In this document: positions 22,615 to 31,140 of the stretch, in pieces
Layout of the letters: each line of letters opens with the position of its first letter
Numbering within the stretch: the stretch's first letter is position 1
From: Clostridiales bacterium UBA3680
Lineage (GTDB): Bacteria; Bacillota; Clostridia; Lachnospirales; CAG-274
Length of the DNA: 31,178 nucleotides
Assembly: GCA_002372875.1 (NCBI GenBank)
Contig: DFJD01000110.1
Span: 1 to 31,178, forward strand
Direction: 5' to 3'
Notes under the pieces: model-generated
What the model was told of the DNA's origin: nothing
Database searches by the model: none
The model's input: the letters and a program-made list of their open reading frames with translations, nothing else
Position numbers and translations under genes: made by a program

Positions 22615-24141
22615 ATGCAAAGAAGAAAAAACGGCGGAATACTTACCCATTTCGGTATTGCTTTTCTTTTATTTTCTGTTGTTTTGCTTGTGGTAAACGG
22701 TATTGAGATATACATAAATCAGAAAAAATTTCATGAACAGCAATATGAGGAAACGGCAAAAAATCTTTCGGTTTTCCTTGAAAGTCTTATTCTTGCCGAT
22801 CCCGATGATTTTCTCACCTATCAGAATTATATTATTGAACACAGGGATGAAATTGACATTCCCGTGGATTTTGACAACTATATAGAGGCAAAAAGCAATT
22901 TTTACAAGGCTTTCGCAAAGACCTACCCAAACAAATCATACGGTGTCAATATGCAGTTTGACGAAATGACCGAGGAGCTGAAAAAGCTGTATATCATATA
23001 CAGACATGAATATTTTTTGCAGACCTTCGAAAATGCGAGAACTGCCTTTAACGTTCCCTACACATACTACATAGTGCCCGATAAGGATGATTATGTATAT
23101 TATGTTATAGATATTGAAAGAACGCCCGGAGATGACGGAAAGAATATGCTGCTGTGCGACTATTATCAAGACGGCGAGGATGTTATGCCCGTTTTCTATG
23201 AGACGTGGAACGAGGGAAAAACAATAAACAAGTTCGATACCTTCAATAACGAATACGGCAGAACCAATTCCTATTACACGGTGCTCACCATCGGCGGAGT
23301 AAAAAGAGGTGTTATCTGTGTTGATGCCGATGTTACGCAGATGTACAAGGATATAGTTACAAACACGGGTTACAGACTTTTGAAAACAGGTGCCTTTGTA
23401 ATTATAGTAATGGGAATATTGCTCCTTTTCATAAATCAAAAGTACATTACAAAGCTTACGGCATTGCAGTCGAATATCAAAAAATATGCCGAGGAAAAGG
23501 ACCCCTCGGTCGTAAGCAAGATAGAAAAGGGCATATCCGGGCATGACGAGATATCCGACCTTTCCATGCAGACGGCGGAAATGATACTTGAGCTTGAAAA
23601 CTATATGCACAGTCTGCTTTCCGCCACAACGGAGCTGACAAATGTAAAGGCGCTTGCAAACAAGGATGCCCTTACGGGAGTTTCAAACAAAATTGCCTAC
23701 GATTCCCGTGCACATGCGCTTCAAAAGTCTATTTCCGAGGGAAATGCCGTCTTTGCCATAGTTATGATAGATATGAACTATCTTAAGCAGACCAACGACA
23801 ACTACGGCCACGATGTGGGTAATGTTGCCCTTAAGACCCTTGCAAGGACCATAACCGAATGTTTCGAAGGCTGCGAGGTCTTCAGAATAGGCGGCGACGA
23901 ATTTACGGTCATAGCCGATAAGGAGCAGCTTTACGGACTTGACGAATATATCGCTCGTTTCAAAGAAAAAATAAAGGACATGACCATCGATGCGGTGAAA
24001 ACGCGTATACCGCTTTCCGCTGCCGTCGGCTTGGCGGTGTTTAATTCCGAAAACGATGAAACGGTGGGCGATGTGTTTATAAGAGCCGATAAAAAGATGT
24101 ACGAAAACAAGAAAGCAATGAAGAGCATGAGAAATGTGTAA
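22615..24141 (+). CDS. Membrane-anchored diguanylate cyclase (GGDEF)
   Basis: Sensor-type enzyme that should make cyclic di-GMP from two GTP. The 508-residue protein has a first membrane helix (about 13-33), a large extracytoplasmic region (about 34-258) without a recognised motif, a second helix (about 260-280), a linker with coiled-coil character, and a GGDEF domain (about 345-505) with DALTGVSNK, IDMNYLKQTND and Gly426-Gly-Asp-Glu-Phe430. The active-site motif is intact. The inhibitory I-site Arg-x-x-Asp expected five residues before GGDEF is missing (Phe and Cys stand there), so product inhibition at that site is unlikely. No EAL domain is present. It is monocistronic under a consensus promoter. 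Confidence 0.92.
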   Translation: MQRRKNGGILTHFGIAFLLFSVVLLVVNGIEIYINQKKFHEQQYEETAKNLSVFLESLILADPDDFLTYQNYIIEHRDEIDIPVDFDNYIEAKSNFYKAFAKTYPNKSYGVNMQFDEMTEELKKLYIIYRHEYFLQTFENARTAFNVPYTYYIVPDKDDYVYYVIDIERTPGDDGKNMLLCDYYQDGEDVMPVFYETWNEGKTINKFDTFNNEYGRTNSYYTVLTIGGVKRGVICVDADVTQMYKDIVTNTGYRLLKTGAFVIIVMGILLLFINQKYITKLTALQSNIKKYAEEKDPSVVSKIEKGISGHDEISDLSMQTAEMILELENYMHSLLSATTELTNVKALANKDALTGVSNKIAYDSRAHALQKSISEGNAVFAIVMIDMNYLKQTNDNYGHDVGNVALKTLARTITECFEGCEVFRIGGDEFTVIADKEQLYGLDEYIARFKEKIKDMTIDAVKTRIPLSAAVGLAVFNSENDETVGDVFIRADKKMYENKKAMKSMRNV

Positions 24142-24169
24142 AAAATGCACAACGTTCAAAATGTTTATG

Positions 24170-24198
24170 TTGCATATTTGTCAATTTTTTGTTATAAT
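24170..24198 (+). promoter_or_regulatory. Promoter of the phosphofructokinase gene
   Basis: TTGCAT (24170-24175), a 17-bp spacer and TATAAT (24193-24198), with a leader of about 90 nt. Confidence 0.65.
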
Positions 24199-24228
24199 AG
24201 CTACATAAACAGTGATTCGGTCATTGCA

Positions 24229-24276
24229 AATTGTAGGAAACACTGATTAATTAATCAGCGCTTCCTATATACAATT
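24229..24276 (+). repeat. Palindrome in the phosphofructokinase leader, related to the MITE-like ends
   Basis: The core (24234-24267) is TAGGAAACACTGATTAA facing TTAATCAGCGCTTCCTA, a 17-bp inverted repeat with two mismatches; AATTGTA and TATACAATT extend it outward. GGAAACACTG and GATTAATTAATC are also the ends of the element at 10691-10810. It has no T-run and lies just before the ribosome site, so as RNA it could fold close to the start codon. Confidence 0.6.
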
Positions 24277-24296
24277 CACAGAAAGGGGTTTTCAGT

Positions 24297-25520
24297 ATGA
24301 GCCATAATATTATTGTAGGACAATCGGGCGGACCTACCTCCGTTATAAATGCAAGTCTTGCCGGAGTTTTTAAAACGGCAAAGGAGCTTGGTGCAGGTAA
24401 AATATACGGTATGAGAAACGGTATTGAAGGGCTTCTCAATGAACAGTATATAGATATGACGGAGTATCTCAAAACCGATATGGATGTGGAGATCCTCAAA
24501 AGAACTCCCTCGTCTTTTTTGGGCTCTTGCAGATTTAAGCTTCCCTCGGCACAGAAAAGTCCCGAAACATATTCCAAAATAATAGAAATATTAAGAAAGC
24601 TTAATATAGAGCATTTCTTCTATATCGGCGGAAACGATTCCATGGACACCATTAAGCAGCTGAGTGCTTATGCCAAGGAAAACAACATTACCGATATTAC
24701 ATTTATGGGTGTGCCCAAAACAATAGATAACGACCTTGCCGTTACCGACCATACTCCCGGCTACGGTTCCGCGGCAAAATATATCGCAGCCACCCTTAAA
24801 GAAATAATCAGAGATGCGGTCGTTCAGCCCATCAAGATAGTTACCATTGTGGAAATAATGGGAAGAAATGCCGGCTGGCTCACGGCAGCGGCGGCTCTTG
24901 CAAAGGGAGAGGACTGTGAAGGGGTAGATCTTATCTATCTTCCCGAAAGGGTTTTTGATACGGATAAATTTATAGATAAACTCAATGAAATAATGAAAAC
25001 AAAGCAGCAGATAGTTGTTGCCGTATCCGAGGGCGTAAAGCTTGCCGACGGCAGATATGTTTGCGAGCTTTCCGACTCAAGCAAGGCTGTGGATTCCTTC
25101 GGACATAAGCAGTTAAGCGGCACGGCAAGCACTCTTGCAAGCCTTGTAGCCTCAAAGATAGATTGTAAAACAAGACCTATAGAATTTAGCACCATTCAGC
25201 GCTGTGCAAACCATATCTCTTCGCTTACGGATATAAACGAAGCGTTTATAATCGGCGGAGTTGCCGTAAAAGCGGCATTCGACGGACAGACGGGCAAGGT
25301 GGGAGTATTTAACAGGGTATCCTCAAAGCCCTACATTATGGGAACAAGCATATACGATGTGGATGCTATTGCAAATGTTGAAAAGAAGGTTCCCGATGAG
25401 TGGATAATAAATGACGGAACATACGTATCCCAAGAAGCCATTGACTATATGAAGCCCCTTATACAAGGAGAAATGCTTCCTTATATGGTTGACGGACTTC
25501 CCAGACATATCAAACTGTAA
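24297..25520 (+). CDS. 6-phosphofructokinase, pyrophosphate-dependent type
   Basis: Glycolytic enzyme phosphorylating fructose 6-phosphate. The 407-residue protein belongs to the PFK-A superfamily: GQSGGPTSVIN at about 8-18, GGNDSMDT (Gly111-Gly-Asn-Asp-Ser115), VPKTIDNDL (Lys141, Asp144, Asp146) and MGRNAGWL. In ATP enzymes, the third motif reads PGTIDND; Lys at that place (Lys141) and a bulky residue in the GG(D/N)DS motif mark the PPi-using forms, which also act in reverse. So PPi is the inferred phosphate donor. GAAAGGGG precedes the ATG. The YihY gene starts about 23 bases after its stop and probably shares the transcript. Confidence 0.88.
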   Translation: MSHNIIVGQSGGPTSVINASLAGVFKTAKELGAGKIYGMRNGIEGLLNEQYIDMTEYLKTDMDVEILKRTPSSFLGSCRFKLPSAQKSPETYSKIIEILRKLNIEHFFYIGGNDSMDTIKQLSAYAKENNITDITFMGVPKTIDNDLAVTDHTPGYGSAAKYIAATLKEIIRDAVVQPIKIVTIVEIMGRNAGWLTAAAALAKGEDCEGVDLIYLPERVFDTDKFIDKLNEIMKTKQQIVVAVSEGVKLADGRYVCELSDSSKAVDSFGHKQLSGTASTLASLVASKIDCKTRPIEFSTIQRCANHISSLTDINEAFIIGGVAVKAAFDGQTGKVGVFNRVSSKPYIMGTSIYDVDAIANVEKKVPDEWIINDGTYVSQEAIDYMKPLIQGEMLPYMVDGLPRHIKL

Positions 25521-25543
25521 AAACGGTTGTGGGAGAATATGAA

Positions 25544-26416
25544 ATGAAGCATCTTAGAGTTTTTTTTGCCTTCATCAGAAAATGGAATAGGGCCTTTGGT
25601 GCCAATGGTCTGTTTATGGCGGCAAATTCACTTACATTCAGAATGATGCTTTCTGTTTTCCCGACCTTGATAGTTATATTGACCGCACTGACGGGATTAA
25701 ATCTAAGCTACGGAATTATACTTCGGGGAGCACAAAGCGTGCTCCCCGAATCTGTTATGTCCATTTTTTTGACTTTTCTTCACGATATGGAAGAGTCGGC
25801 ATCGCCCAATCTTTTTTCTCTTGCGTTGTTGCTTGCCGTTTTCTACTCTTCGGCGGGTTTTTATTCGCTTATTGTGGGAATCAGAAAAGCATTTAATTTT
25901 GGCATGAATTTTAAGTGCATCGTGAAAATGCGGCTTTTTTCAGTATTACTTGTGGTCATTTGCGCATGTTTTACGGTGGTATATCTTTATGCCCTGATTT
26001 TGAGCGAAAATGTTCTCACCTTTCTTCAAAGCTATTCCATTTTTAAAGACACAAACAAAATAGCAAATTCGACCGCCGTTATAATAGGAATGGGAGCAAT
26101 AGTGATATTTACCGTCATTTCCTACAGGATCGCCCTTGAACATAAGGTCAGAATGCTTGCCTATATTCCCGGCATCGTATATACACTTGTTTTGAGCTAT
26201 TTAGCCTGTTTTGTGTTCGGGTTTTATCTCAGACATTTTGCAATGTATTCCATGGTTTACGGAAGTATAAGCACCGTGTTTGTTTTTTGTATATGGCTTA
26301 ATATAATTGCACTTATAATTCTTCACGGAAGTCAGCTGAACGCATTGCTTTTTTATATGACATTAAACAGAGAAAAAATGAAAATGGAAAAAGAATTATC
26401 GGAAATGAACCGGTAG
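25544..26416 (+). CDS. YihY/BrkB-family membrane protein
   Basis: Integral membrane protein of the YihY (formerly BrkB, misnamed RNase BN) family, of unestablished function. The 290-residue protein has six or so membrane helices, with the family's opening LFMAANSLTFRMMLSVFPTL and the motif FYSSAGFYSLIVGIRKAFN. Its C-terminal end is charged and rich in Lys and Glu. The ATG at 25544 has GGGAG (25531-25535) eight bases upstream; GTG at 25529 lacks a site. It follows the phosphofructokinase gene in the same direction with a short gap and ends before repeat locus C. No intrinsic terminator with a T-run was seen between it and the repeats. Confidence 0.87.
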   Translation: MKHLRVFFAFIRKWNRAFGANGLFMAANSLTFRMMLSVFPTLIVILTALTGLNLSYGIILRGAQSVLPESVMSIFLTFLHDMEESASPNLFSLALLLAVFYSSAGFYSLIVGIRKAFNFGMNFKCIVKMRLFSVLLVVICACFTVVYLYALILSENVLTFLQSYSIFKDTNKIANSTAVIIGMGAIVIFTVISYRIALEHKVRMLAYIPGIVYTLVLSYLACFVFGFYLRHFAMYSMVYGSISTVFVFCIWLNIIALIILHGSQLNALLFYMTLNREKMKMEKELSEMNR

Positions 26417-26503
26417 GAGAACGCATTTGCCGATTTTGTTTTTCGATATTAAATGAATGAAATCGTTGCCCGGTTTGATTTTTTGAGATTTGTTTCCTTA
26501 AGT

Positions 26504-26790
26504 CAACCTCACCCCCTGCCCCTCCCCACCTTGAGGAGGGGAGGACGCATGTAGTTTCCTGTTTGTTATTAAGGATATTTTTCGTGATATAAAAGTATAT
26601 CAATAATGTGAAAATTCTGCGTGACGGCGACTGTTCCCCTCCCCAAGCTGGGGAGGGGAGGACGCATGCACTCTCTCGTTTGTTATTATGTGATTTTTTC
26701 GTGATATAAAAGTATATCGGCAACGGAAAAATGCTGCGTAACGGCGATTATTCCCCTCCCCAAGGTGGGGAGGGGTTAGGGGTGAGGTTG
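26504..26790 (-). repeat. 117-bp-period palindromic repeat, locus C (two units, inverted)
   Basis: GAGGACGCAT begins at 26541 and 26658, again exactly 117 bp apart. The unit matches loci A and B when read on the minus strand, including the AT-rich ATACTTTTATAT core and the outer CAACCTCACCCC/GGGGTGAGGTTG ends. It fills the space between the convergent YihY and SDR genes. GTTTCCTTAAG directly before it (about 26492) resembles the GTGTTTCCTTAA directly before locus B. Confidence 0.88.
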
Positions 26791-26808
26791 TCTTTTTTTA
26801 TGATTTTT

Positions 26809-27537
26809 TCAGGTCATACCGCCGTCAACACCTATTATCTGCCCCGTAATATATTTGCTTCCCTCTCCTGCAAGGAAGAGGGCGGTTTCGGCAATGTCAT
26901 TTACCGAGCCGAATTTTCCCAAGGGGATCTCCTCGCAAAAGCTTTTCTTTTCTTCCTCGCTCATAAAGCTGTTCATGCTTGTGTCTATGGCGCCGCAAGC
27001 TATTGCGTTTACCCTTATGTTACAGGGAGCGACCTCTTTTGCAAGAGCTTTTGTAAATGAGTTTACGGCACCTTTTGTGGCGGAATAGACTGCTTCGCAT
27101 GAGGCGCCCACACTTCCCCACATGGAGGAAATGTTTATTATACAGCCCGATTGACGGGGGATCATATATTGAAGGGCACAGTGAGTGCAGTTGAAAACGG
27201 AATTGAGATTGCTGTCTGTAAGACTAATCCACTGTTTTGGCTGCATGGTGTTAAAAAGACCGACATATGAAACACCCGCATTATTTACAAGCACGTCAAT
27301 GGAGTCGAAATTGTTTATTATTTTTTGCATGGTTTTTTGAGCTACGGTATAATCGGACATATCGCCCAAAATCGCCATGACATTGTTACTGTAGGCGGAA
27401 AGAGCTTTTTCCGTAGCTATAAGCTCGTCTTTATGGGAAGAGCAGTTTATTATAACGTTGTATCCCTCCGCACCGAAATAAGAGGCGATGGCTTTTCCTA
27501 TGCCTCTTGAGGAGCCTGTGACAAATACGGTTTTCAT
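26809..27537 (-). CDS. fabG: 3-oxoacyl-ACP reductase-like SDR
   Basis: Short-chain dehydrogenase/reductase, closest by motif to FabG, which reduces 3-oxoacyl-ACP with NADPH in fatty acid elongation. The ATG at 27537 is preferred: GGAGG lies eight bases ahead, it overlaps the upstream stop (ATGA), and it puts the catalytic residues at Ser138, Tyr151 and Lys155, the same numbers as in E. coli FabG. The 242-residue protein has TGSSRGIG at 7-14, NNAG at 85-88, YSATK at 151-155 and the C-terminal YITGQIIGVDGGM. It is the last gene of the RNase J operon and no other fatty acid genes are near, so another carbonyl substrate is possible. Confidence 0.87.
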   Translation of the reverse strand: MKTVFVTGSSRGIGKAIASYFGAEGYNVIINCSSHKDELIATEKALSAYSNNVMAILGDMSDYTVAQKTMQKIINNFDSIDVLVNNAGVSYVGLFNTMQPKQWISLTDSNLNSVFNCTHCALQYMIPRQSGCIINISSMWGSVGASCEAVYSATKGAVNSFTKALAKEVAPCNIRVNAIACGAIDTSMNSFMSEEEKKSFCEEIPLGKFGSVNDIAETALFLAGEGSKYITGQIIGVDGGMT

Positions 27538-28559
27538 TTTTTTGGCCTCCATAGCTTTTTATAGAAAAACGCAAGCAGCGCAGAAATTAAAAATACCGAA
27601 AGCGTAAATACGAAAATGGCATATCTTGAATCGATATTTATTAAATAAAACTCACCTTTAAGGTGAAAGAATATTTTCTGAAGGGCATCCCATACACCCG
27701 CATGTATAAGAAAAATATAAAAAGTAAGTCCCGACAGGCGGGAAAAGCTTTTTTTCACGTTAAGGCTGCAAAAGCCGTAAAACATAAGCACGGATGCAAT
27801 AAAAATAAAGGGAGAGCAGGGGGATACTATTTTAATTTTAAAGTCATAATCGGTATAGCCTTTAAGCAGAGAATTATATTCAAATGCGGCAGCCCCAAGC
27901 TCAAACAAAAGGGCGAGGGCTGTAAGAAGCAGCCCTTTAAGGTTGCTTTTTTTTGCATTCTTTTTAAGGCAATAGCCAAGCATAAAATAGCCCACATACT
28001 CAAATACCTGACCGAGATTCCAGTTTACTCCCACATAGCCTTGAAAGTACATACTTAAAAGGGCGATAAGGGTGTAAAAGACGGAAACATATACAAATGT
28101 GCTCTCTTTAATGCTGTCTTTAAAACGGATAATAATGGGAGTTACGGCATAAAGCCCCGTTAGCATGTACACATACCACATATGATACATGGGAGCTCCC
28201 CTTAAAATGTCTTCAATAAGAGGTAAAACGGCGGTATCCTTTCCAAAAAGCGCAAAAGGCAGGCGGTAGAGTATATATATCACCGTAAAAACAATAATGT
28301 GTATCCCTATTTTATTGAAAGCTTTTTTGTAAAAATATTTATAATCCGCGTTTTTGGGGTTATCAAGTAAAAACGCCCCCGAGAGCATTACAAACCCGGG
28401 GACGGCAAATCTCGGTACACTGTTGCAAATGCACGCAAATATGGGGTGATTCAGTTCTTTGGTGTAACCGCTTATAAAAATGGCGCTTACGTGTATGAGA
28501 ACTATTCCCAGGGTGCATATTATTCTGTACAGGTCTAAGTTGTTTTCTCTTTGTGTCAT
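27534..28559 (-). CDS. Membrane acyltransferase (acyltransferase 3 family)
   Basis: Integral membrane O-acyltransferase that would acetylate or acylate a surface polysaccharide, peptidoglycan or lipid. The 341-residue protein has about ten helices. It shows the family opening NLDLYRIICTLGIVLIHVSA with the active-site histidine (His23), followed by PRFAVPGFVMLSG, and a middle YHMWYVYMLTGLY segment; the C-terminal FYIFLIHAGVWD is also typical. Length is normal for the single-domain type. The start overlaps the queF stop (ATGA) and the stop overlaps the SDR start, so it is translated as part of the operon. The acceptor is unknown. Confidence 0.87.
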   Translation of the reverse strand: MTQRENNLDLYRIICTLGIVLIHVSAIFISGYTKELNHPIFACICNSVPRFAVPGFVMLSGAFLLDNPKNADYKYFYKKAFNKIGIHIIVFTVIYILYRLPFALFGKDTAVLPLIEDILRGAPMYHMWYVYMLTGLYAVTPIIIRFKDSIKESTFVYVSVFYTLIALLSMYFQGYVGVNWNLGQVFEYVGYFMLGYCLKKNAKKSNLKGLLLTALALLFELGAAAFEYNSLLKGYTDYDFKIKIVSPCSPFIFIASVLMFYGFCSLNVKKSFSRLSGLTFYIFLIHAGVWDALQKIFFHLKGEFYLINIDSRYAIFVFTLSVFLISALLAFFYKKLWRPKK

Positions 28560-29041
28560 CTGTTGTCCACTTTTTCCGGATACATATCGTGTTGAGCAAG
28601 TCTGTTAAAAGCCATTTCTTCCCACTTTGTTCCCTTTCTGCCGTAGTTGCAGTAGGGGTCGATGGAAATGCCTCCTCTTGGGGTAAACTTTCCCCATACC
28701 TCTATATATTTGGGGTCCATAAGCTTTATAAGGTCTTTCATAATGATGTTTACACAGTCTTCATGAAAGTCTCCGTGGTTTCTGAAGCCGAATAAATAGA
28801 GCTTAAGGGATTTGCTTTCCACCATTTTTTTATCCGGTATGTAGCTGATGTATATAGTGGCAAAATCGGGCTGACCTGTTATGGGGCAAAGGCTTGTAAA
28901 CTCCGGACAGTTGAATTTTACGAAATAGTCATTGTCCGGGTGCTTGTTTTCGAAGTATTCAAGAACTTCAAAACAGTAATCCGAGGGATATTTCGTTTTG
29001 CCGCCTCCTAAAAGTGTCAGCTCGTCTTTTCTTTGTGTCAT
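28556..29041 (-). CDS. queF: preQ0 reductase QueF
   Basis: NADPH-dependent 7-cyano-7-deazaguanine reductase, making preQ1 for the tRNA base queuosine. The ATG at 29041 is used because AAAGGAAAAG precedes it; the open frame further upstream overlaps ylbF and has no ribosome site. The 161-residue protein is the short (type I) form. Cys52 (in SLCPITGQPD) and Asp59 have the same seven-residue spacing as Cys55 and Asp62 of the Bacillus enzyme, and His93-Glu94 (in HGDFHED) match His96-Glu97. VESKSLKLYL is the substrate-binding block. No queC, queD or queE is in the window and no preQ1 riboswitch was seen. It begins ten bases after ylbF. Confidence 0.95.
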   Translation of the reverse strand: MTQRKDELTLLGGGKTKYPSDYCFEVLEYFENKHPDNDYFVKFNCPEFTSLCPITGQPDFATIYISYIPDKKMVESKSLKLYLFGFRNHGDFHEDCVNIIMKDLIKLMDPKYIEVWGKFTPRGGISIDPYCNYGRKGTKWEEMAFNRLAQHDMYPEKVDNR

Positions 29042-29051
29042 ATCTTTTCCT

Positions 29052-29414
29052 TTACAATAAAATATCCAAAACGGTTGCGTCAAGCACCTGGCTGTACACC
29101 TTGGCAATGGAGGTCACAAGCTCGTGTTCAAGGGCGAAAAGTCTGTTTACGTCCGAATCGAGAACAAGCTTGTAATACTCCTGAGACAGGCTTTTTTCCA
29201 TGTCGAAGTCTTCATGCCCGTCTTTTAGCCTAAGTCGGTACTCGTAGTCCTTTTGTTTGAAGGCTTTTATTCTTTCGAAAAGTTCGGGGTTTCCTTCAAT
29301 TTTTTTCTTGATGGCGGTATATTCGGCATAAATGGCATCATCGCTTTTAATGAGTTCACTTGCTTTTTTCATCAACTCTACGGCTTCCGCCATGCCTACT
29401 GAATTTTCGCTCAT
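29052..29414 (-). CDS. YlbF/YmcA-family protein
   Basis: Small all-helical protein of the YlbF family. In Bacillus, YlbF acts with YmcA and YaaT to steer RNase Y and so affects mRNA maturation, competence and sporulation. The 120-residue protein is soluble and has four or so amphipathic helices, with the conserved stretch NPELFERIKAFKQKDYEYRL near residues 57-76 and ALEHELVTSIAKVYSQVLD near the end. AAAGG lies ten bases before the ATG at 29414, overlapping the RNase J stop region. Being 13 bases behind RNase J suggests a link to RNA decay. Whether it is the YlbF or the YmcA orthologue cannot be told by eye. Confidence 0.82.
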   Translation of the reverse strand: MSENSVGMAEAVELMKKASELIKSDDAIYAEYTAIKKKIEGNPELFERIKAFKQKDYEYRLRLKDGHEDFDMEKSLSQEYYKLVLDSDVNRLFALEHELVTSIAKVYSQVLDATVLDILL

Positions 29415-29427
29415 ATGATCACAGCCT

Positions 29428-31140
29428 TTATTCTATGTCGATTACTATAGGTAATATCATAGGACTTCTTTTTGTTTTCTGCCAAAGGAAATTTTTCAAG
29501 GTGTCTTTTATGAGAGTTTTTATATAGCTCCACTCATTCATAAAGTTTCTTTCACAGCTTGAAAGAGCTTCGTTTACAACGCTTTTGGCTTCGTTTACCA
29601 AGTCCTCTGCCTCTCTTACATACACAAAGCCCCTTGATACTATATCGGGACCCGAAAGTATTTCGCCCGTATATTTGTTTATTGCCACAACAACTATCAT
29701 AAGGCCGTCTTGTGAGAGGTGGCGTCTGTCTCTTAAAACAATGTTACCCACATCGCCAACGCCCAAGCCGTCTACAAATACCTGTCCGCTTTGAACGGCG
29801 GAGGAGGTAAGGTATGCCATGTTCTTTCCGAGTTCAAGGCAGTCGCCGTTGTCCATTACAAAAACATCGTTTTTGTTCATACCAAGCTCAACGGCAAGGT
29901 TTTTATGGAACTTGAGCATCTTGTACTCACCGTGTACGGGTACGAAAAATTTGGGCTTTACAAGGGTATGCATAAGCTTTATCTCTTCTTGTCTTGCATG
30001 TCCCGAAACATGAACATCCATAAGACCCTCGTAAATGACTTCCGCACCTTTTTTCATAAGGTCGTTTATGACCTTGTAAACGCTCTTTTCGTTGCCGGGA
30101 ATGGGAGAGGCGCTTATAACCACCTTATCCGAGGGTTTAAGCTCTATGCTCCTGTGGTCTCCCGAGGCAATTCTTGAAAGGGCGGACATGGTCTCGCCCT
30201 GAGAACCCGTCATGACCAAGGTCAGCTGCTCGTCGGTGTAGTTTTTGATATCGTTTACATCAATGAGAGTGTTTGCGGGTATTTCCAAATATCCCAGCTC
30301 TTTTGCCGTTGTTACCACATTTGTCATACTTCTTCCCATTACGCAAACCTTTCTTTTGTTTGCAACGGAAGAGTTTATGATCTGTTGTATTCTGTCGATA
30401 TTCGAGGAGAAGGTGGCGATCATTATTCTTTGCCCTTTGGCATCGTTAAATATCATTTCGAATATCTTGCCTACCGAACGCTCGCTCATGGTAAAGCCGG
30501 GTCTTTCCACATTGGTGCTCTCGCACATAAACAAAAGCACACCCTCTTTGCCGAGTTCGGCAAATCTTTGCAGATCTATAACATCGCCCTGTATGGGTGT
30601 GTAATCGATCTTAAAGTCTCCGGAGTGTACAACCGTACCTACCGGGGTAAATATTGCCATAGCCACCGAATCGGCTATGGAGTGGTTCGAGCGGATGAAC
30701 TCAACTTTAAAGTTCTTTCCGAGTTTTATGGTCTCGCCTGCGTTTACGTTGTGTCTTTCCACCGAATCAAGCAGGTTATGCTCTTTTAGCTTTGTTTCTA
30801 TCAAGCCTATGGTAAGCTTCGTTCCGTAAACGGGCACCTTCAGATCTCTGAGCAGATATGGAAGGGAACCTATGTGATCTTCGTGTCCGTGGGTGATCAC
30901 GATACCCTTTACCTTGTTTTTATTCTGTATCAGATAGGTAAAATCGGGTATAACAAGGTCAATACCCGGCATATCTTCCTGAGGAAATGCCACACCGCAA
31001 TCAAGCACGATAATTTCGTCCCCATACTCGAAAACGGTGATATTTTTTCCTATCTCATGCAATCCGCCTAAAGGTATGACTTTAAGCTTATTGCTTCCTT
31101 GAAAGGCTCTGTCGTATGATCTGCCTTTTCTTGTTGCCAA
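29428..31140 (-). CDS. rnj: Ribonuclease J
   Basis: Metallo-beta-lactamase/beta-CASP nuclease with 5'-3' exo- and endonuclease activity in mRNA decay and rRNA maturation. The 570-residue protein is full length. Visible metal-site motifs are HGHEDHIG (about 84-91), SNHSIADS and VHSGDFK; beta-CASP motifs include FMCESTNV, ATFSSN and HVSGHA. A C-terminal domain follows the catalytic core. The start is TTG at 31140 with GGAGGTG six bases upstream; the ATG inside that ribosome site is out of position. It is the first gene of the operon with ylbF, queF, the acyltransferase and the SDR. Its promoter is beyond the window. Confidence 0.96.
   Translation of the reverse strand: MATRKGRSYDRAFQGSNKLKVIPLGGLHEIGKNITVFEYGDEIIVLDCGVAFPQEDMPGIDLVIPDFTYLIQNKNKVKGIVITHGHEDHIGSLPYLLRDLKVPVYGTKLTIGLIETKLKEHNLLDSVERHNVNAGETIKLGKNFKVEFIRSNHSIADSVAMAIFTPVGTVVHSGDFKIDYTPIQGDVIDLQRFAELGKEGVLLFMCESTNVERPGFTMSERSVGKIFEMIFNDAKGQRIMIATFSSNIDRIQQIINSSVANKRKVCVMGRSMTNVVTTAKELGYLEIPANTLIDVNDIKNYTDEQLTLVMTGSQGETMSALSRIASGDHRSIELKPSDKVVISASPIPGNEKSVYKVINDLMKKGAEVIYEGLMDVHVSGHARQEEIKLMHTLVKPKFFVPVHGEYKMLKFHKNLAVELGMNKNDVFVMDNGDCLELGKNMAYLTSSAVQSGQVFVDGLGVGDVGNIVLRDRRHLSQDGLMIVVVAINKYTGEILSGPDIVSRGFVYVREAEDLVNEAKSVVNEALSSCERNFMNEWSYIKTLIKDTLKNFLWQKTKRSPMILPIVIDIE

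Noticed and set aside
26313..26723. A 136-codon minus-strand frame over the YihY end and repeat locus C
   Set aside because: It is the same repeat frame extended into antisense of a real gene.
28530..29041. Near-identical first codons of queF and the acyltransferase gene (both ATGACACAAAGA)
   Set aside because: A 12-base match at two start codons is too short to claim a duplication.
29042..29107. preQ1 riboswitch or an upstream start for queF
   Set aside because: The bases upstream of the chosen ATG are the coding end of ylbF, with no room for a leader, and the longer frame has no ribosome site.
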